Part shown: positions 7,660-18,087 of the stretch, piece by piece
Layout: the number at the start of each line of letters is the position of its first letter
Numbering within the stretch: position 1 is the stretch's first letter
Assembly (NCBI RefSeq): GCF_039532215.1
Contig: NZ_BAAARN010000003.1
Span: forward strand, 264,485-328,484
Direction: 5' to 3'
Origin: Pedococcus aerophilus
Lineage (GTDB): Bacteria > Actinomycetota > Actinomycetes > Actinomycetales > Dermatophilaceae
Length of the DNA: 64,000 nt
Translations under genes and position numbers: made by a program
The notes under the pieces: generated by a model
Told to the model about the DNA's origin: nothing
The model's database searches: none
Seen by the model: the letters and a program-made list of their open reading frames with translations, nothing else

Positions 7660-8844
7660 TCAGTCGGTGGGTCGGTCCGGGAACGACACCCACACCGAGG
7701 CGCCGCCGAGGTCGGAGTCGGCGATGCCGATGCGACCACCGTGCGACTGGACGATGCGACGACAGGTGCTCAGACCGATGCCCAGGCCCTCGACGCCCTG
7801 CTTGTCGTCACCACGGGCGAGGAGCTCGAAGACGCGGTCGCGGTCCGGCTCGGGGACCCCCGGGCCGTTGTCGTCGACCGTGACGCGCCACCCACCGGTG
7901 ATGTGCTCGGCCGCCACCCGCACCACCGGCCGGGTGGATCCGGCGACCGCGCTGAACTTCACGGCGTTGGCGACGAGGTTCTGCAGCAGGGCGCGCAGGA
8001 GGGTGGCGTCGCCGGCGACCTTGGGCAGCCCGGCGACCTGCACGTCCGCGTCGGCCGAGGCGATCTGGGCCGACAGGTCCTCCAGGACCGCCTCGGCCTC
8101 GTCCTGCAGGTCGACCATCACGGTCCGCCCGCCACCGCCGATACGGGCGAAGTCGAGGAGGTCGCCGATCATCGCCGTCATCCGGGCGGCCGACGACTCC
8201 GCGCGGGCGAGCAGCTCGGCAGCGTCGGGGGCGTGGGCGAGCTCGGGGCTGTCGGCGGCGAGCTCGAGGAACCCCGTCAGCGCCGCCAAGGGGTTGCGCA
8301 GGTCGTGGCTCACCTGTCCGGCGAACTGGGTCAGCTGCTCGTTGGACCGCTCGAGCTCTCGGGTCAGGCGGCGCAATTCCAGCACATCCACCACCTGCTC
8401 GGCGAGCACCCCGAGCGCCTTGCTCGCAGCGACCGACAGACGCCGAGGGACGTCGTCGAAGACGCAGAGCGTGCCGATGGGCACCCCGCTCGGCGTGATG
8501 AGGGGGCTGGAGGCGTAGAAGCGGACGTTGGCGATGGCCCCCGTGACGAACGGGTTGGCGGCGAAGCGCTCGTCGAGGCGCGCGTCCGGGACGGTCACGA
8601 GCTGGGGGTTGTCGATGACCCGGGCGCACATGGAGTCCTCGCGCGAGCACACGCTCGCCGAGAGGCCGATCGCCGCGATCTGGTGCTGCTGACGGTCGTC
8701 GATGATGTTGATGACGGCCGTCGGGACGTCGCACACCGCAGCGGCCAGCTCCACGAGCCGTTGGATGTCCGGCTCAGCCGGGCGACCGACGACCTCGTAG
8801 TCCTCGATCGCCTCGCGCCGGGCGAGGTCCTGCATCGAGCTCAC
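7660..8844 (-). CDS. GAF-domain sensor histidine kinase
   Basis: 394 aa, no transmembrane segment, so a cytoplasmic sensor. GAF domain at residues 20-155, H-box FAGQVSHDLRNPLAALTGF near residue 185, second DHp helix (ARMTAMIGDLLDFARIGGG), then a complete HATPase domain: NLVANAVKFSA (N box), VDDNGPGVPEPDRDRVFE (G1) and GLGIGLSTCRRIVQSHGG (G2). GTG start with GAAGGAG 5 nt upstream. No response regulator is adjacent; the neighbour downstream is its truncated copy. It starts 54 nt after purL, so read-through from the purine genes is possible. Confidence 0.9.
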   Translation of the reverse strand: MSSMQDLARREAIEDYEVVGRPAEPDIQRLVELAAAVCDVPTAVINIIDDRQQHQIAAIGLSASVCSREDSMCARVIDNPQLVTVPDARLDERFAANPFVTGAIANVRFYASSPLITPSGVPIGTLCVFDDVPRRLSVAASKALGVLAEQVVDVLELRRLTRELERSNEQLTQFAGQVSHDLRNPLAALTGFLELAADSPELAHAPDAAELLARAESSAARMTAMIGDLLDFARIGGGGRTVMVDLQDEAEAVLEDLSAQIASADADVQVAGLPKVAGDATLLRALLQNLVANAVKFSAVAGSTRPVVRVAAEHITGGWRVTVDDNGPGVPEPDRDRVFELLARGDDKQGVEGLGIGLSTCRRIVQSHGGRIGIADSDLGGASVWVSFPDRPTD

Positions 8845-8898
8845 GAGACTCCTTCAGGGGCGGGCCGACCACGATGTCGACTCGGCGGGACAGGACGG

Positions 8899-11195
<2,297 letters not shown>

Positions 11196-11199
<4 letters not shown>

Positions 11200-11867
11200 G
11201 CTGAAACCACCTGTCGCAGAACAGAAGTGAAGAACGGGAGCCCGTCGGTCGAGGGGCCGTAGCCCTCCTCGACGCAGTGCTCGGGGTGGGGCATGAGGCC
11301 CACGATGTTGCCGCGCTCGTTGGTGATGCCCGCGATCCCGCGGTACGAGCCGTTGGGGTTGTCGCCGGCATACCGGAAGGCCACGCGGCCCTCGCCCTCG
11401 AGCTCGTCCAAGGTGCGCTCGTCGGCGACGAACCCACCCTCGCCGTTCTTGAGGACGATCGTGATCTCCTGGCCGGCCTCGAAGTCGGAAGTCCAGGCGG
11501 TGGAGGCGTTCTCGACGAGGAGCCGCTGGTCGACGCAGTTGAACTTGCGGTGGTCGTTGCGGATCAACGCACCGGGCAGCAGGTGGCTCTCGCAGAGCAC
11601 CTGGAACCCGTTGCAGATGCCGAGCACCGGCAGGCCGCCCCGGGCCGCCGGGATGAGCGCATCCATGACCGGGGCGAAGCGGGCGATGGCACCGCAGCGC
11701 AGGTAGTCCCCGTACGAGAACCCACCGGGCAGGACCACCGCGTCGACGCCCTTGAGGTCGGCGTCGCCGTGCCAGAGGCTGACCGCCTCGGCACCGACGG
11801 CGCGCACCGCACGGGCGGCGTCACGGTCGTCGAGGGAGCCCGGAAACGTGACGACCCCGACCTTCAC
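11196..11867 (-). CDS. purQ: Phosphoribosylformylglycinamidine synthase, glutaminase subunit PurQ
   Basis: 223-aa class I glutamine amidotransferase supplying ammonia to PurL. The nucleophilic Cys is in [13 protein letters not shown]; the His/Glu pair is in [11 protein letters not shown]. The N-terminus [20 protein letters not shown] and [18 protein letters not shown] are diagnostic. It overlaps purS upstream and purL downstream by 4 nt each. Confidence 0.97.
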
Positions 11868-12145
11868 TGGCCGGGGTCCTGGTCGTCGTCCACGTCGGCG
11901 GCGGCGGCACGCACGCTCACGACGTCCTCGATGACGGGGTTGGACAGCAGCTTCTCGGCTGCCTCCCGCGCCGCCGCGAGCACCTCGTCGGTGACCTCTC
12001 CGTCCACGGTGAGGACGAAGCGCTTGCCCTGCCTCACATCCGTGAACTGCTCGAAGCCGAGCCGGGGAAGCGCCCCGTTCACGGCCTGACCCTGGGGGTC
12101 GAGGATCTCTGGCTTCAGCATGACGTCAATGACGACGTGGCCCAT
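11864..12145 (-). CDS. purS: Phosphoribosylformylglycinamidine synthase subunit PurS
   Basis: 93-aa structural subunit that bridges PurL and Pur[20 protein letters not shown] and [14 protein letters not shown] are the family signatures. The acidic C-tail ([10 protein letters not shown]) is an extension beyond the core fold. The ATG at 12145 is chosen because AGGAG lies 7 nt upstream and the family starts just there; an in-frame ATG eight codons earlier is unneeded. First gene of the purSQL operon. Confidence 0.95.
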   Translation of the reverse strand: MGHVVIDVMLKPEILDPQGQAVNGALPRLGFEQFTDVRQGKRFVLTVDGEVTDEVLAAAREAAEKLLSNPVIEDVVSVRAAAADVDDDQDPGQ

Positions 12146-12232
12146 TCGGGTGTCTCCTGGGTTCAGCACGGAACTGCGGGGGTGGGAAGCGTCGGCAGTC
12201 TATCCGGGCGACGGAGCAGGTATGCCGCGTGG

Positions 12233-12490
12233 TCACCTCCCGGACGCCGGGCCCCCGCCCGGGGTTCCTCGCCTGGTCCGGTCGCGCAGGACGTCCCTGA
12301 CGAGGAACCCGAGCGCGAAGGCGCAGGCTGCCAGGATGATCGCCGCGCCGATGCTGGCACCCTCCCGGTCGATCCGCTGCACGAGCAGCACCACGCGCCA
12401 CAGCAGGAAGAGGAGGACGGCGAACTCGACGACGTTGAGCCGCCAGCCCAGCGCCCGCCCCTTCTCCCGCACCGACCCCAGCCACGACAC
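12233..12490 (-). CDS. Small two-helix membrane protein, function unknown
   Basis: 85 aa from a GTG start (MSWLGSVREKGRALGWRLN). Two transmembrane helices are predicted: VEFAVLLFLLWRVVLLV and ASIGAAIILAACAFALGFLV, joined by a short charged loop (QRIDREG), followed by a basic Gly/Pro-rich tail. I do not recognise the family. No strong ribosome site precedes the GTG, so the start is uncertain; the hydrophobic pattern and codon use support a real gene. It lies upstream of purSQL on the same strand, 87 nt away. Confidence 0.6.
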   Translation of the reverse strand: MSWLGSVREKGRALGWRLNVVEFAVLLFLLWRVVLLVQRIDREGASIGAAIILAACAFALGFLVRDVLRDRTRRGTPGGGPASGR

Positions 12491-12684
12491 CCGGCCAGTG
12501 TGTCGCAACCGCCTGCCGGGCGTGGCGGGTTTGCGCGGTTGACCCGTCGCGGTCGCCGGAGGAGCGTCCGGGGGAAGAGCCCGGCAGGCACCATGACCAC
12601 CGCCAGGCAGGCCGTCATGCGCGTCGGCAGCACCGTGGCCGTCGATGCCTTCGAGGTGTCCGGTGGCGAGCTGACCGGCGCGCG
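12491..12684. other. Gap with no convincing gene
   Basis: 194 nt between the small membrane protein and the decarboxylase. A plus-strand reading frame from an ATG at 12592 runs into the antisense of the decarboxylase and has no recognisable protein; I see no clear hairpin or promoter. Confidence 0.4.
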
Positions 12685-14076
12685 TCAGCTGCGGGCCGCG
12701 GCGAGGGCGGACAGGATCGCGGCCACCGAACGCTCGACGTCCTCGGCGGTGGTCAACCAGCCCGACACCGAGAGGCGCATGACGGCCGCCCCCTGCCAGC
12801 TGCTGCCACCGAGCCACGCCTCCCCGCCGGCCTGGACCCCGGCGATCACGGCCCGCGTGACGTCGTCGGAGTCGTCGAAGCGGACGAGGACCTGGTTGAG
12901 GACGACGTCGTTGAGCACGGTGACCCCCGGGTCGGCGTCGGCGAGACTCGTGGCGAACCTGCGCGCATGGCCGCACGACCGGTCGACGAGGTCGGCGACC
13001 CCGTCCCGGCCGAGCTGCGACAGGGCCGCCCAGAGCGCGAAACCTCTCGCCCGACGAGACGCCTCAGGCACGTAGCGGTACGGGTCGCGGCCGGCTCCGG
13101 GCACGACGTAGGGCGCCTCCCAGGACATCGCTGCGACATGCGCGACGGGGTCGCGGGTCGCCACGAAGGCCGAGTCGTAGGGGACGTTGAGCCACTTGTG
13201 GCAGTCGGTCGCCCAGGAGTCGGCACGCTCGACTCCCGCGACCAGGGACCGCAGCCGGTCGCTCGCCCCTGCCCAGAGGCCGAAGGCGCCGTCCACGTGC
13301 AGCCAGGCACCGGTCTGCGCGCAGAGGTCGGCGAGGTCGGCGAACGGGTCGAACGCGCCGGTGTTCACGTTGCCGGCCTGCGCGCAGACGATGACCGGCC
13401 CCCCGTCGCTGCGGAGCACCTGCTCGAGGGCGGCAGGGCGCATCCGTCCCTGCTCGTCGCTCTCGGCGACGTCGGGGCGGCTGCCCAGCCCAGCGAGGCG
13501 CAGCGCCTGGGGCACAGTCGCGTGGACCTGGCCGCCGACGACGACCTGGATGCGCGGCGCACCCTGCAGGCCGTCGGCCTCGACGTCCCACCCTGCCCGG
13601 TCCAGGACGGCGTGCCGAGCCGTCGCAAGGGCCGTGAAGTTGGCCATCTGAGCCCCGGTCGGGAACCCGAACGAGGCGTCCGCCGGCAGACCGAGCAGGT
13701 CGAGCACCCAGCCCCCGGCGACCTCCTCCACCGCCGCGGCCGCAGGGGACATCACCTCGAGCCCGGCGACCTGGTCCCAGGCCACGGCGAGCCAGTCGGC
13801 CGCCATGGCCGCCTCCAGCGTGCCGCCGACGACGTAGCCGAAGTAGCGCGGACCGCTGGAGGCCACGAGTCCCGGTGCCGCTGCGGCCACGAGGCGTTCG
13901 ACGACCTCGGCGGGCTCGCTGCCGTGCACCGGCACGGGGCCGCCCAGCGCGGTCCGGAGGGTCTCGCTCGTGACGTCGGGGGACGCCCCGACGCGGCGCT
14001 CACGCAGGCCGTCGAGGTGGGCGCGGGCGGCGGCACTCGCCGCCGCAAGGGCAGGGTGGCCCTCCAGGTCCTCCAC
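12685..14076 (-). CDS. PLP-dependent group II amino-acid decarboxylase family protein
   Basis: 463-aa fold-type I PLP enzyme of the aromatic amino-acid/glutamate decarboxylase group. The PLP lysine is in SWATDCHKWLNVPYDSAFV; the Asp binding the pyridine nitrogen is in WLHVDGAFGLWAGAS; FGFPTGAQMANFTALATARHAVL is the cofactor phosphate region. N-terminal RYFGYVVGGTLEAAMAADWLA is also typical. Substrate cannot be named. The GTG start at 14076 is 27 nt downstream of the purC stop on the same strand, so it may be cotranscribed with purC. Confidence 0.9.
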   Translation of the reverse strand: MEDLEGHPALAAASAAARAHLDGLRERRVGASPDVTSETLRTALGGPVPVHGSEPAEVVERLVAAAAPGLVASSGPRYFGYVVGGTLEAAMAADWLAVAWDQVAGLEVMSPAAAAVEEVAGGWVLDLLGLPADASFGFPTGAQMANFTALATARHAVLDRAGWDVEADGLQGAPRIQVVVGGQVHATVPQALRLAGLGSRPDVAESDEQGRMRPAALEQVLRSDGGPVIVCAQAGNVNTGAFDPFADLADLCAQTGAWLHVDGAFGLWAGASDRLRSLVAGVERADSWATDCHKWLNVPYDSAFVATRDPVAHVAAMSWEAPYVVPGAGRDPYRYVPEASRRARGFALWAALSQLGRDGVADLVDRSCGHARRFATSLADADPGVTVLNDVVLNQVLVRFDDSDDVTRAVIAGVQAGGEAWLGGSSWQGAAVMRLSVSGWLTTAEDVERSVAAILSALAAARS

Positions 14077-14103
14077 GTCGGCAGGCTACGCCCGCAGGGT
14101 CCG

Positions 14104-15000
14104 TCAGGAGAAGGTGCGGCCGGTCAGGCGTTCGTAGGCCTCGACGTACTTCGCACGCGTCTGGGCGATGACGTCCTCGGGCAGGTCTGGAGGCGCCTCG
14201 CCCGAGGCCTTGTCCCAGCCGCTGGCCGACGACGTGAGCCACTCACGGACGAACTGCTTGTCGTACGACGGCTGCGGGTGGCCCGGCTCCCAGAGGTCGG
14301 CCGGCCAGAACCGCGAGGAGTCCGGGGTCAGCACCTCGTCCGCGAGGACGACGTCGTCACCGTCGAGGCCGAACTCGACCTTGGTGTCGGCGATGAGGAT
14401 GCCACGCTCTGCGGCGATCTCGTTGCCCCGTGCGAGGATCGCCGTGGTCAGGTCACGCACGCGCGACGCGAGGGGCGCGCCGATCTCGGCCTCCACGGCG
14501 GCATAGGGCATGGGCTGGTCGTGCTCCCCCATCGGCGCCTTGGTGGACGGGGTGAAGACGGGCTCCGGCAGACGAGAGCCGTCGACGAGTCCCTCGGGGA
14601 GCGCGATGCCGGAGACGTGCCCGTCGGCGAGGTACTCGTTCAGGCCGCCGCCGGTGAGGTAGGCGCGGGCCACGCACTCGACCGGCAGCATCGCGAGCCG
14701 CTTGACGAGCACGGCGCGCCCGGCGACGACATCGGGCACGTCGGTCGACACCACGTGGTTGGGCACGAGGTCCTCGAGGCGTTCGAACCACCACAGCGAC
14801 AGCTGGGTGAGGACCGCACCCTTGTCCGGGATCGGGGTGTCGAGGACGAAGTCGTAGGCCGACAACCGGTCGCTGGCGACGAGGAGCAGCTGGTCGTTCC
14901 GCGGAGTACCCGAGTCGTCGAGCGGTGCGTAGAGATCACGCACCTTGCCCGAGTAGACGTGGGCGTAGCCGGGCACCGTGAGCGGCTGGGAGGACGTCAT
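14104..15000 (-). CDS. purC: Phosphoribosylaminoimidazole-succinocarboxamide synthase (SAICAR synthetase)
   Basis: 298-aa ATP-dependent ligase joining CAIR and aspartate, step 8 of purine synthesis. Signatures: VYSGKVRDLY near the N-terminus, PVECVARAYLTGGG, LIADTKVEFGLDGDDVVLADEVLTPDSSRFW and PSYDKQFVREWL. The ATG at 15000 is preferred because GGGAGG lies 9 nt upstream. It is divergent from the MFS gene at 15106. The purine genes here are interrupted by unrelated ones rather than forming one operon. Confidence 0.97.
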   Translation of the reverse strand: MTSSQPLTVPGYAHVYSGKVRDLYAPLDDSGTPRNDQLLLVASDRLSAYDFVLDTPIPDKGAVLTQLSLWWFERLEDLVPNHVVSTDVPDVVAGRAVLVKRLAMLPVECVARAYLTGGGLNEYLADGHVSGIALPEGLVDGSRLPEPVFTPSTKAPMGEHDQPMPYAAVEAEIGAPLASRVRDLTTAILARGNEIAAERGILIADTKVEFGLDGDDVVLADEVLTPDSSRFWPADLWEPGHPQPSYDKQFVREWLTSSASGWDKASGEAPPDLPEDVIAQTRAKYVEAYERLTGRTFS

Positions 15001-15067
15001 GGCCGACATCCTCCCAGCCACGACAGCCTCGGTGCGTGGTGGTCCCGCGAGCCGACCTCGTCTCGGC

Positions 15068-15087
15068 TTGACTTGAAGTCCACTTCA
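15068..15087 (+). promoter_or_regulatory. Candidate promoter with MerR-type operator ahead of the MFS gene
   Basis: A -35-like TTGACT (15068-15073) runs directly into the dyad TGAAGT-CC-ACTTCA (15074-15087). A dyad just inside the -35 element is the layout MerR-family activators use; a repressor site is the alternative. The -10 is not clear. No regulator gene is adjacent. Confidence 0.45.
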
Positions 15088-15105
15088 TCTTTGAGGATGG
15101 CGACC

Positions 15106-16506
15106 ATGTCCACCGCCACGACCCGCAGCCGTCACGACGACCGGCCGCCCAGCCTGTTCACCCGGGAGCACCTCCCGTTCGCCGTGGGGGCGGTCGCGCT
15201 CGTGACGCTCGCCGCGTTCGAGAACCGCGCCACCACCACGGTCCTGCCGACCGTGGCGCGCGACCTCGACGGGCTGTGGCTCTTCGGTGCCGCGAGCGCT
15301 GCACCGCTCGTGTCGTTCGTGCTGGCCACGGTCGTGGCCGGCGCGTGGGCGGACCATCGCGGACCGGTGCGCCCGCTCCAGGCCGGGATGGTGGTGTTCG
15401 TCGCCTCCCAGGTCCTCATGGCGGTCGCACCGGGCATGGCGCTGTTCACGATCGGGCGGTTCGGCTCAGGGATCTCGGAGGCGCTGCTCGACGTGTCCCT
15501 GACGGTGCTGCTCGCCCGGGCGCTGCCGGAGGCGTTGCGGGCCAAGGTGTTCGCCGCCTTCGCCGCCGCGTGGGTGCTCCCGTCGCTGGTGGGACCGCCC
15601 ATCGCCGGGGCCCTGACCGAGGTGTGGTCGTGGCGGTCCGTGTTCGCGATCGGCGTCGCGCTGCTCGTTCCGGCGGGGCTGCTGCTGCGACCGTCGATGC
15701 GAGCCTCCGCGGCGCAGACCGGCACCGCGACACGCTGGACTTCGAGCGAGCACCGCGCCGTACGCGCGGCCGCCCTCGCCGCCACCGGTCTCGCGGCGCT
15801 GACCGCCGGCGGCTCGCTGCTCGGACGCAGTGGCCCGGTCCGCGCCCTCGGCATCGTCCTGGTGGTCGCCGGGCTCGCCGCCACGGCGCCGGCGGTCCGC
15901 GCCGTGCTGCCGGCCGGGACGCTTCGGCTCGCCCGCGGCATACCCGCCCTCGTGGCCCTGCGTGGTCTCGTGTCCGCGGCCTTCGGCACCGCGGGAAGCC
16001 TCCTACCGCTCATGCTCACGACGGTCCACCACCTCGGGCCGGCCGCAGCCGGCGCGAGCCTGACGGTGACCGGGCTTTGCTGGGCAGCCGGGTCCCAGCT
16101 GCACGGGCTCGACGCCGTGCAGCGCCGCGTGGGGGCGGTGCGACGGCTCCAGGTCGGCTTCGCCCTCATCACCGTCGGCATCGTCGGACCGGCACTGACC
16201 AGCCTGGCGCTTCTGCCGGTGGTCCCGGGGCTCGTGCTCTGGGGCGTCGCCGGGATCGGGATGGGGATCGTGTCGCCGACCCTGTCCACCCAGCTGCTGC
16301 ACCTCGCCCCCGTGGCCGACCAGGGGCGCATCACCGCGGCGTCCAGCCTCACGGCCTCGGTGGCGGGCGCGGTGGCCCTGGCAGCCGCCGGTGCCCTCAT
16401 CGCGTGGCAGGCGCCGGCGCTGCCGGGATGGCTCTTCGCTGCGGTGATGGTCGGCAGCGCCGCGATCGGCGCCCTCGGCTGGGCCGCCTCCCGCCGCGCG
16501 GGCTGA
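15106..16506 (+). CDS. MFS transporter, drug-efflux type
   Basis: 466-aa membrane protein with about 12-14 hydrophobic helices. Helix 1 begins after REHLPFAVGAVALVTLAAFENRATTTVLPTVARDL, the loop 2-3 motif is GAWADHRGPVRPLQAG, and VGPPIAGALTEVWSWRSVF is a motif C-like segment of antiporters. The likely role is proton-driven export of small molecules; substrate unknown. ATG at 15106 is chosen; ATG at 15097 is also in frame. It uses a rare ATA Ile codon at 15939, inside a copy of the dispersed motif. A candidate operator lies upstream. Confidence 0.87.
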   Translation: MSTATTRSRHDDRPPSLFTREHLPFAVGAVALVTLAAFENRATTTVLPTVARDLDGLWLFGAASAAPLVSFVLATVVAGAWADHRGPVRPLQAGMVVFVASQVLMAVAPGMALFTIGRFGSGISEALLDVSLTVLLARALPEALRAKVFAAFAAAWVLPSLVGPPIAGALTEVWSWRSVFAIGVALLVPAGLLLRPSMRASAAQTGTATRWTSSEHRAVRAAALAATGLAALTAGGSLLGRSGPVRALGIVLVVAGLAATAPAVRAVLPAGTLRLARGIPALVALRGLVSAAFGTAGSLLPLMLTTVHHLGPAAAGASLTVTGLCWAAGSQLHGLDAVQRRVGAVRRLQVGFALITVGIVGPALTSLALLPVVPGLVLWGVAGIGMGIVSPTLSTQLLHLAPVADQGRITAASSLTASVAGAVALAAAGALIAWQAPALPGWLFAAVMVGSAAIGALGWAASRRAG

Positions 16507-16510
16507 GCCG

Positions 16511-17794
16511 TCAGCCGACGTGCAGCTCGTCCCGCTCCGCCGCGAGGGCGATGTCGGTGCGGTGGTGGGACCCGTCGAGCTCGATGGAGCCGATCCCCTC
16601 GTAGACGCGCTCGCGGGCCTGGGTGAGGCTGTCGCCCAGGGCGACGACCGACAGGACCCGTCCCCCGGCCGACACCAGCGTGCCGTCGTCGGCCCGGCCG
16701 GTGCCGGCGTGCAGGACGTAGACGCTGGGCACCTCGGTGGCGTCCTCGATGCCGGTGATGGGGTCGCCGGTGCGCGGGGTGTCGGGGTAGTTGTGCGAGG
16801 CGACGACGACGGTGACGGCGTGCTGCGGAGACCAGTGCAGGGCACCGACCTCGGCGAGCCGCCCCGTGGCGGCGGACAGCAGCAAACCGCCGAGGGGCGT
16901 CTGCAGCCGGGCGAGCACCACCTGCGTCTCGGGGTCGCCGAAGCGGGCGTTGAACTCGATCACCCGCGGTCCCCGTGAGGTCAGGGCCAGGCCGATGAAG
17001 AGCACCCCGACGAAGGGCGTCCCGCGGCGACGCATCTCGTCGACCGTCGGCTGGGCCACCCGCGTGACGAGCTCGTCCACCATCGTCGGGGGCGCCCAGT
17101 CCAGCGGGGAGTAGGCACCCATCCCTCCGGTGTTGGGGCCACGGTCCTGGTCGAAGACGCGCTTGAAGTCCTGGGCGGGAGCGAGCGGGACGACGTCCAC
17201 CCCGTCGCAGAGCACGAACAACGACACCTCGGGGCCGTCGAGGAACTCCTCGATCACGACGCGACCGTCGTCCTTGGCCAGACAGCCCCGGGCGTGCGCC
17301 AGCGCGGCGTCGCGGTCGTCGGTGACGACCACACCCTTGCCTGCTGCCAGTCCGTCGTCCTTGACGACGTACGGCGCCCCCATGGCATCCAGCGCCTCGG
17401 CCACCTCGTCGACGGTCGTGCAGACGCGGGCCAGTGCCGTGGGCACCTCCGCAGCCGCCATGACCTCCTTGGCGAAGGCCTTGCTGCCCTCGAGCCGCGC
17501 AGCCTCTGCCGACGGACCGAAGACGGCGAACCCCGCGTCCCGCACGACGTCGGCGACTCCTGCGACCAAGGGCGCCTCCGGGCCGATGACGACCAGATCG
17601 ACACCGTGGTGGCGGGCGAGCTCGGCGACGCCCTCCCCGTCGAGCAGCCCGGCCGGCAACGGCTCGCACAGGGCGATGGCATCCATGCCGGGGTTGCCGG
17701 GAGCGACCACCACGGCATCGACGTCCGGGTCGGCGCCCAGGGCCTTGACGATGGCGTGCTCGCGAGCACCGGATCCGACGACGAGAACCTTCAC
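16511..17794 (-). CDS. purD: Phosphoribosylamine-glycine ligase (GAR synthetase)
   Basis: 427-aa ATP-grasp enzyme catalysing step 2 of purine synthesis. MKVLVVGSGAREHAIVKAL at the N-terminus, VVIGPEAPLVAGVAD, the ATP-grasp segment APYVVKDDGLAAGKGVVV, DQDRGPNTGGMGAYSP and VIEFNARFGDPETQVVL are all diagnostic. The start is GTG at 17794. Convergent with the MFS gene: only 4 nt separate the stops, and a short hairpin (GGCTGA-gccg-TCAGCC) contains both stop codons. Two strong hairpins lie 34-130 nt upstream of the start. Confidence 0.96.
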   Translation of the reverse strand: MKVLVVGSGAREHAIVKALGADPDVDAVVVAPGNPGMDAIALCEPLPAGLLDGEGVAELARHHGVDLVVIGPEAPLVAGVADVVRDAGFAVFGPSAEAARLEGSKAFAKEVMAAAEVPTALARVCTTVDEVAEALDAMGAPYVVKDDGLAAGKGVVVTDDRDAALAHARGCLAKDDGRVVIEEFLDGPEVSLFVLCDGVDVVPLAPAQDFKRVFDQDRGPNTGGMGAYSPLDWAPPTMVDELVTRVAQPTVDEMRRRGTPFVGVLFIGLALTSRGPRVIEFNARFGDPETQVVLARLQTPLGGLLLSAATGRLAEVGALHWSPQHAVTVVVASHNYPDTPRTGDPITGIEDATEVPSVYVLHAGTGRADDGTLVSAGGRVLSVVALGDSLTQARERVYEGIGSIELDGSHHRTDIALAAERDELHVG

Positions 17795-17827
17795 ACGCCC
17801 AGCGTAGAGACCCGCGGGGGGAATGAG

Positions 17828-17924
17828 TGCGCGGCGTCCCGGGGAGGCAGGGGGGACATTCTCCCCGGGACGCCGCGCAGCCGACGTGCGGTCGCCTGGC
17901 GGGGGAACCGGCAACCGGGCACGT
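17828..17924 (-). ncRNA. Tandem C-loop hairpins, candidate 6C-like RNA or purD leader
   Basis: Read on the minus strand, two stem-loops stand 4 nt apart. The first (17924-17884) pairs ACGTGC and GGT-GCC-type segments around a loop with five Cs. The second (17879-17828) has a perfect 19-bp stem and a 14-nt loop with six Cs. The known actinobacterial 6C RNA is defined by two hairpins with C-runs in their loops, so this is a candidate; assignment is inference. As it lies 34 nt before purD, it could instead be a leader attenuator for that gene. Confidence 0.45.
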
Positions 17925-17958
17925 GGGTCGACACAGTCGACTTCGACCAGAGTGGACC

Positions 17959-18087
17959 ATGACCGGTCCGCACGTAAAGTCCCTGAGTGGCGGACTTGCG
18001 CCATTGACGGAATCTCGCCAGCACACCAGCATGGGTGCCGGCCACTTCCTTCAGGACGAGGAGCAGCGCATGGGCGGGAACTCGTGA
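17959..18087 (+). CDS. Possible 42-aa leader peptide overlapping the HTH regulator start
   Basis: Short frame (MTGPHVKSLSGGLAPL to a C-terminal EEQRMGGNS) whose stop overlaps the GTG of the next gene by 4 nt (GTGA), the arrangement of translationally coupled genes. An internal ATG at 18070 has GAGGAG 6 nt upstream and would give a five-codon uORF. No known family. It may simply be a coupling device for the regulator, or chance. Confidence 0.3.
   Translation: MTGPHVKSLSGGLAPLTESRQHTSMGAGHFLQDEEQRMGGNS

Noticed and set aside
12592-12684. Short plus-strand frame starting MTTARQAVMRVGST
   Set aside because: No known family, no good ribosome site, and it continues into antisense of the decarboxylase.
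12967-15105. In-frame extension upstream of the MFS gene
   Set aside because: It reads antisense through the decarboxylase and purC; the MFS protein is complete from 15106.
15132-18032. Long minus-strand open frame across the MFS gene and purD
   Set aside because: Composition is Arg/Ala/Pro-rich, with no recognisable domain; the MFS and purD frames explain the DNA.
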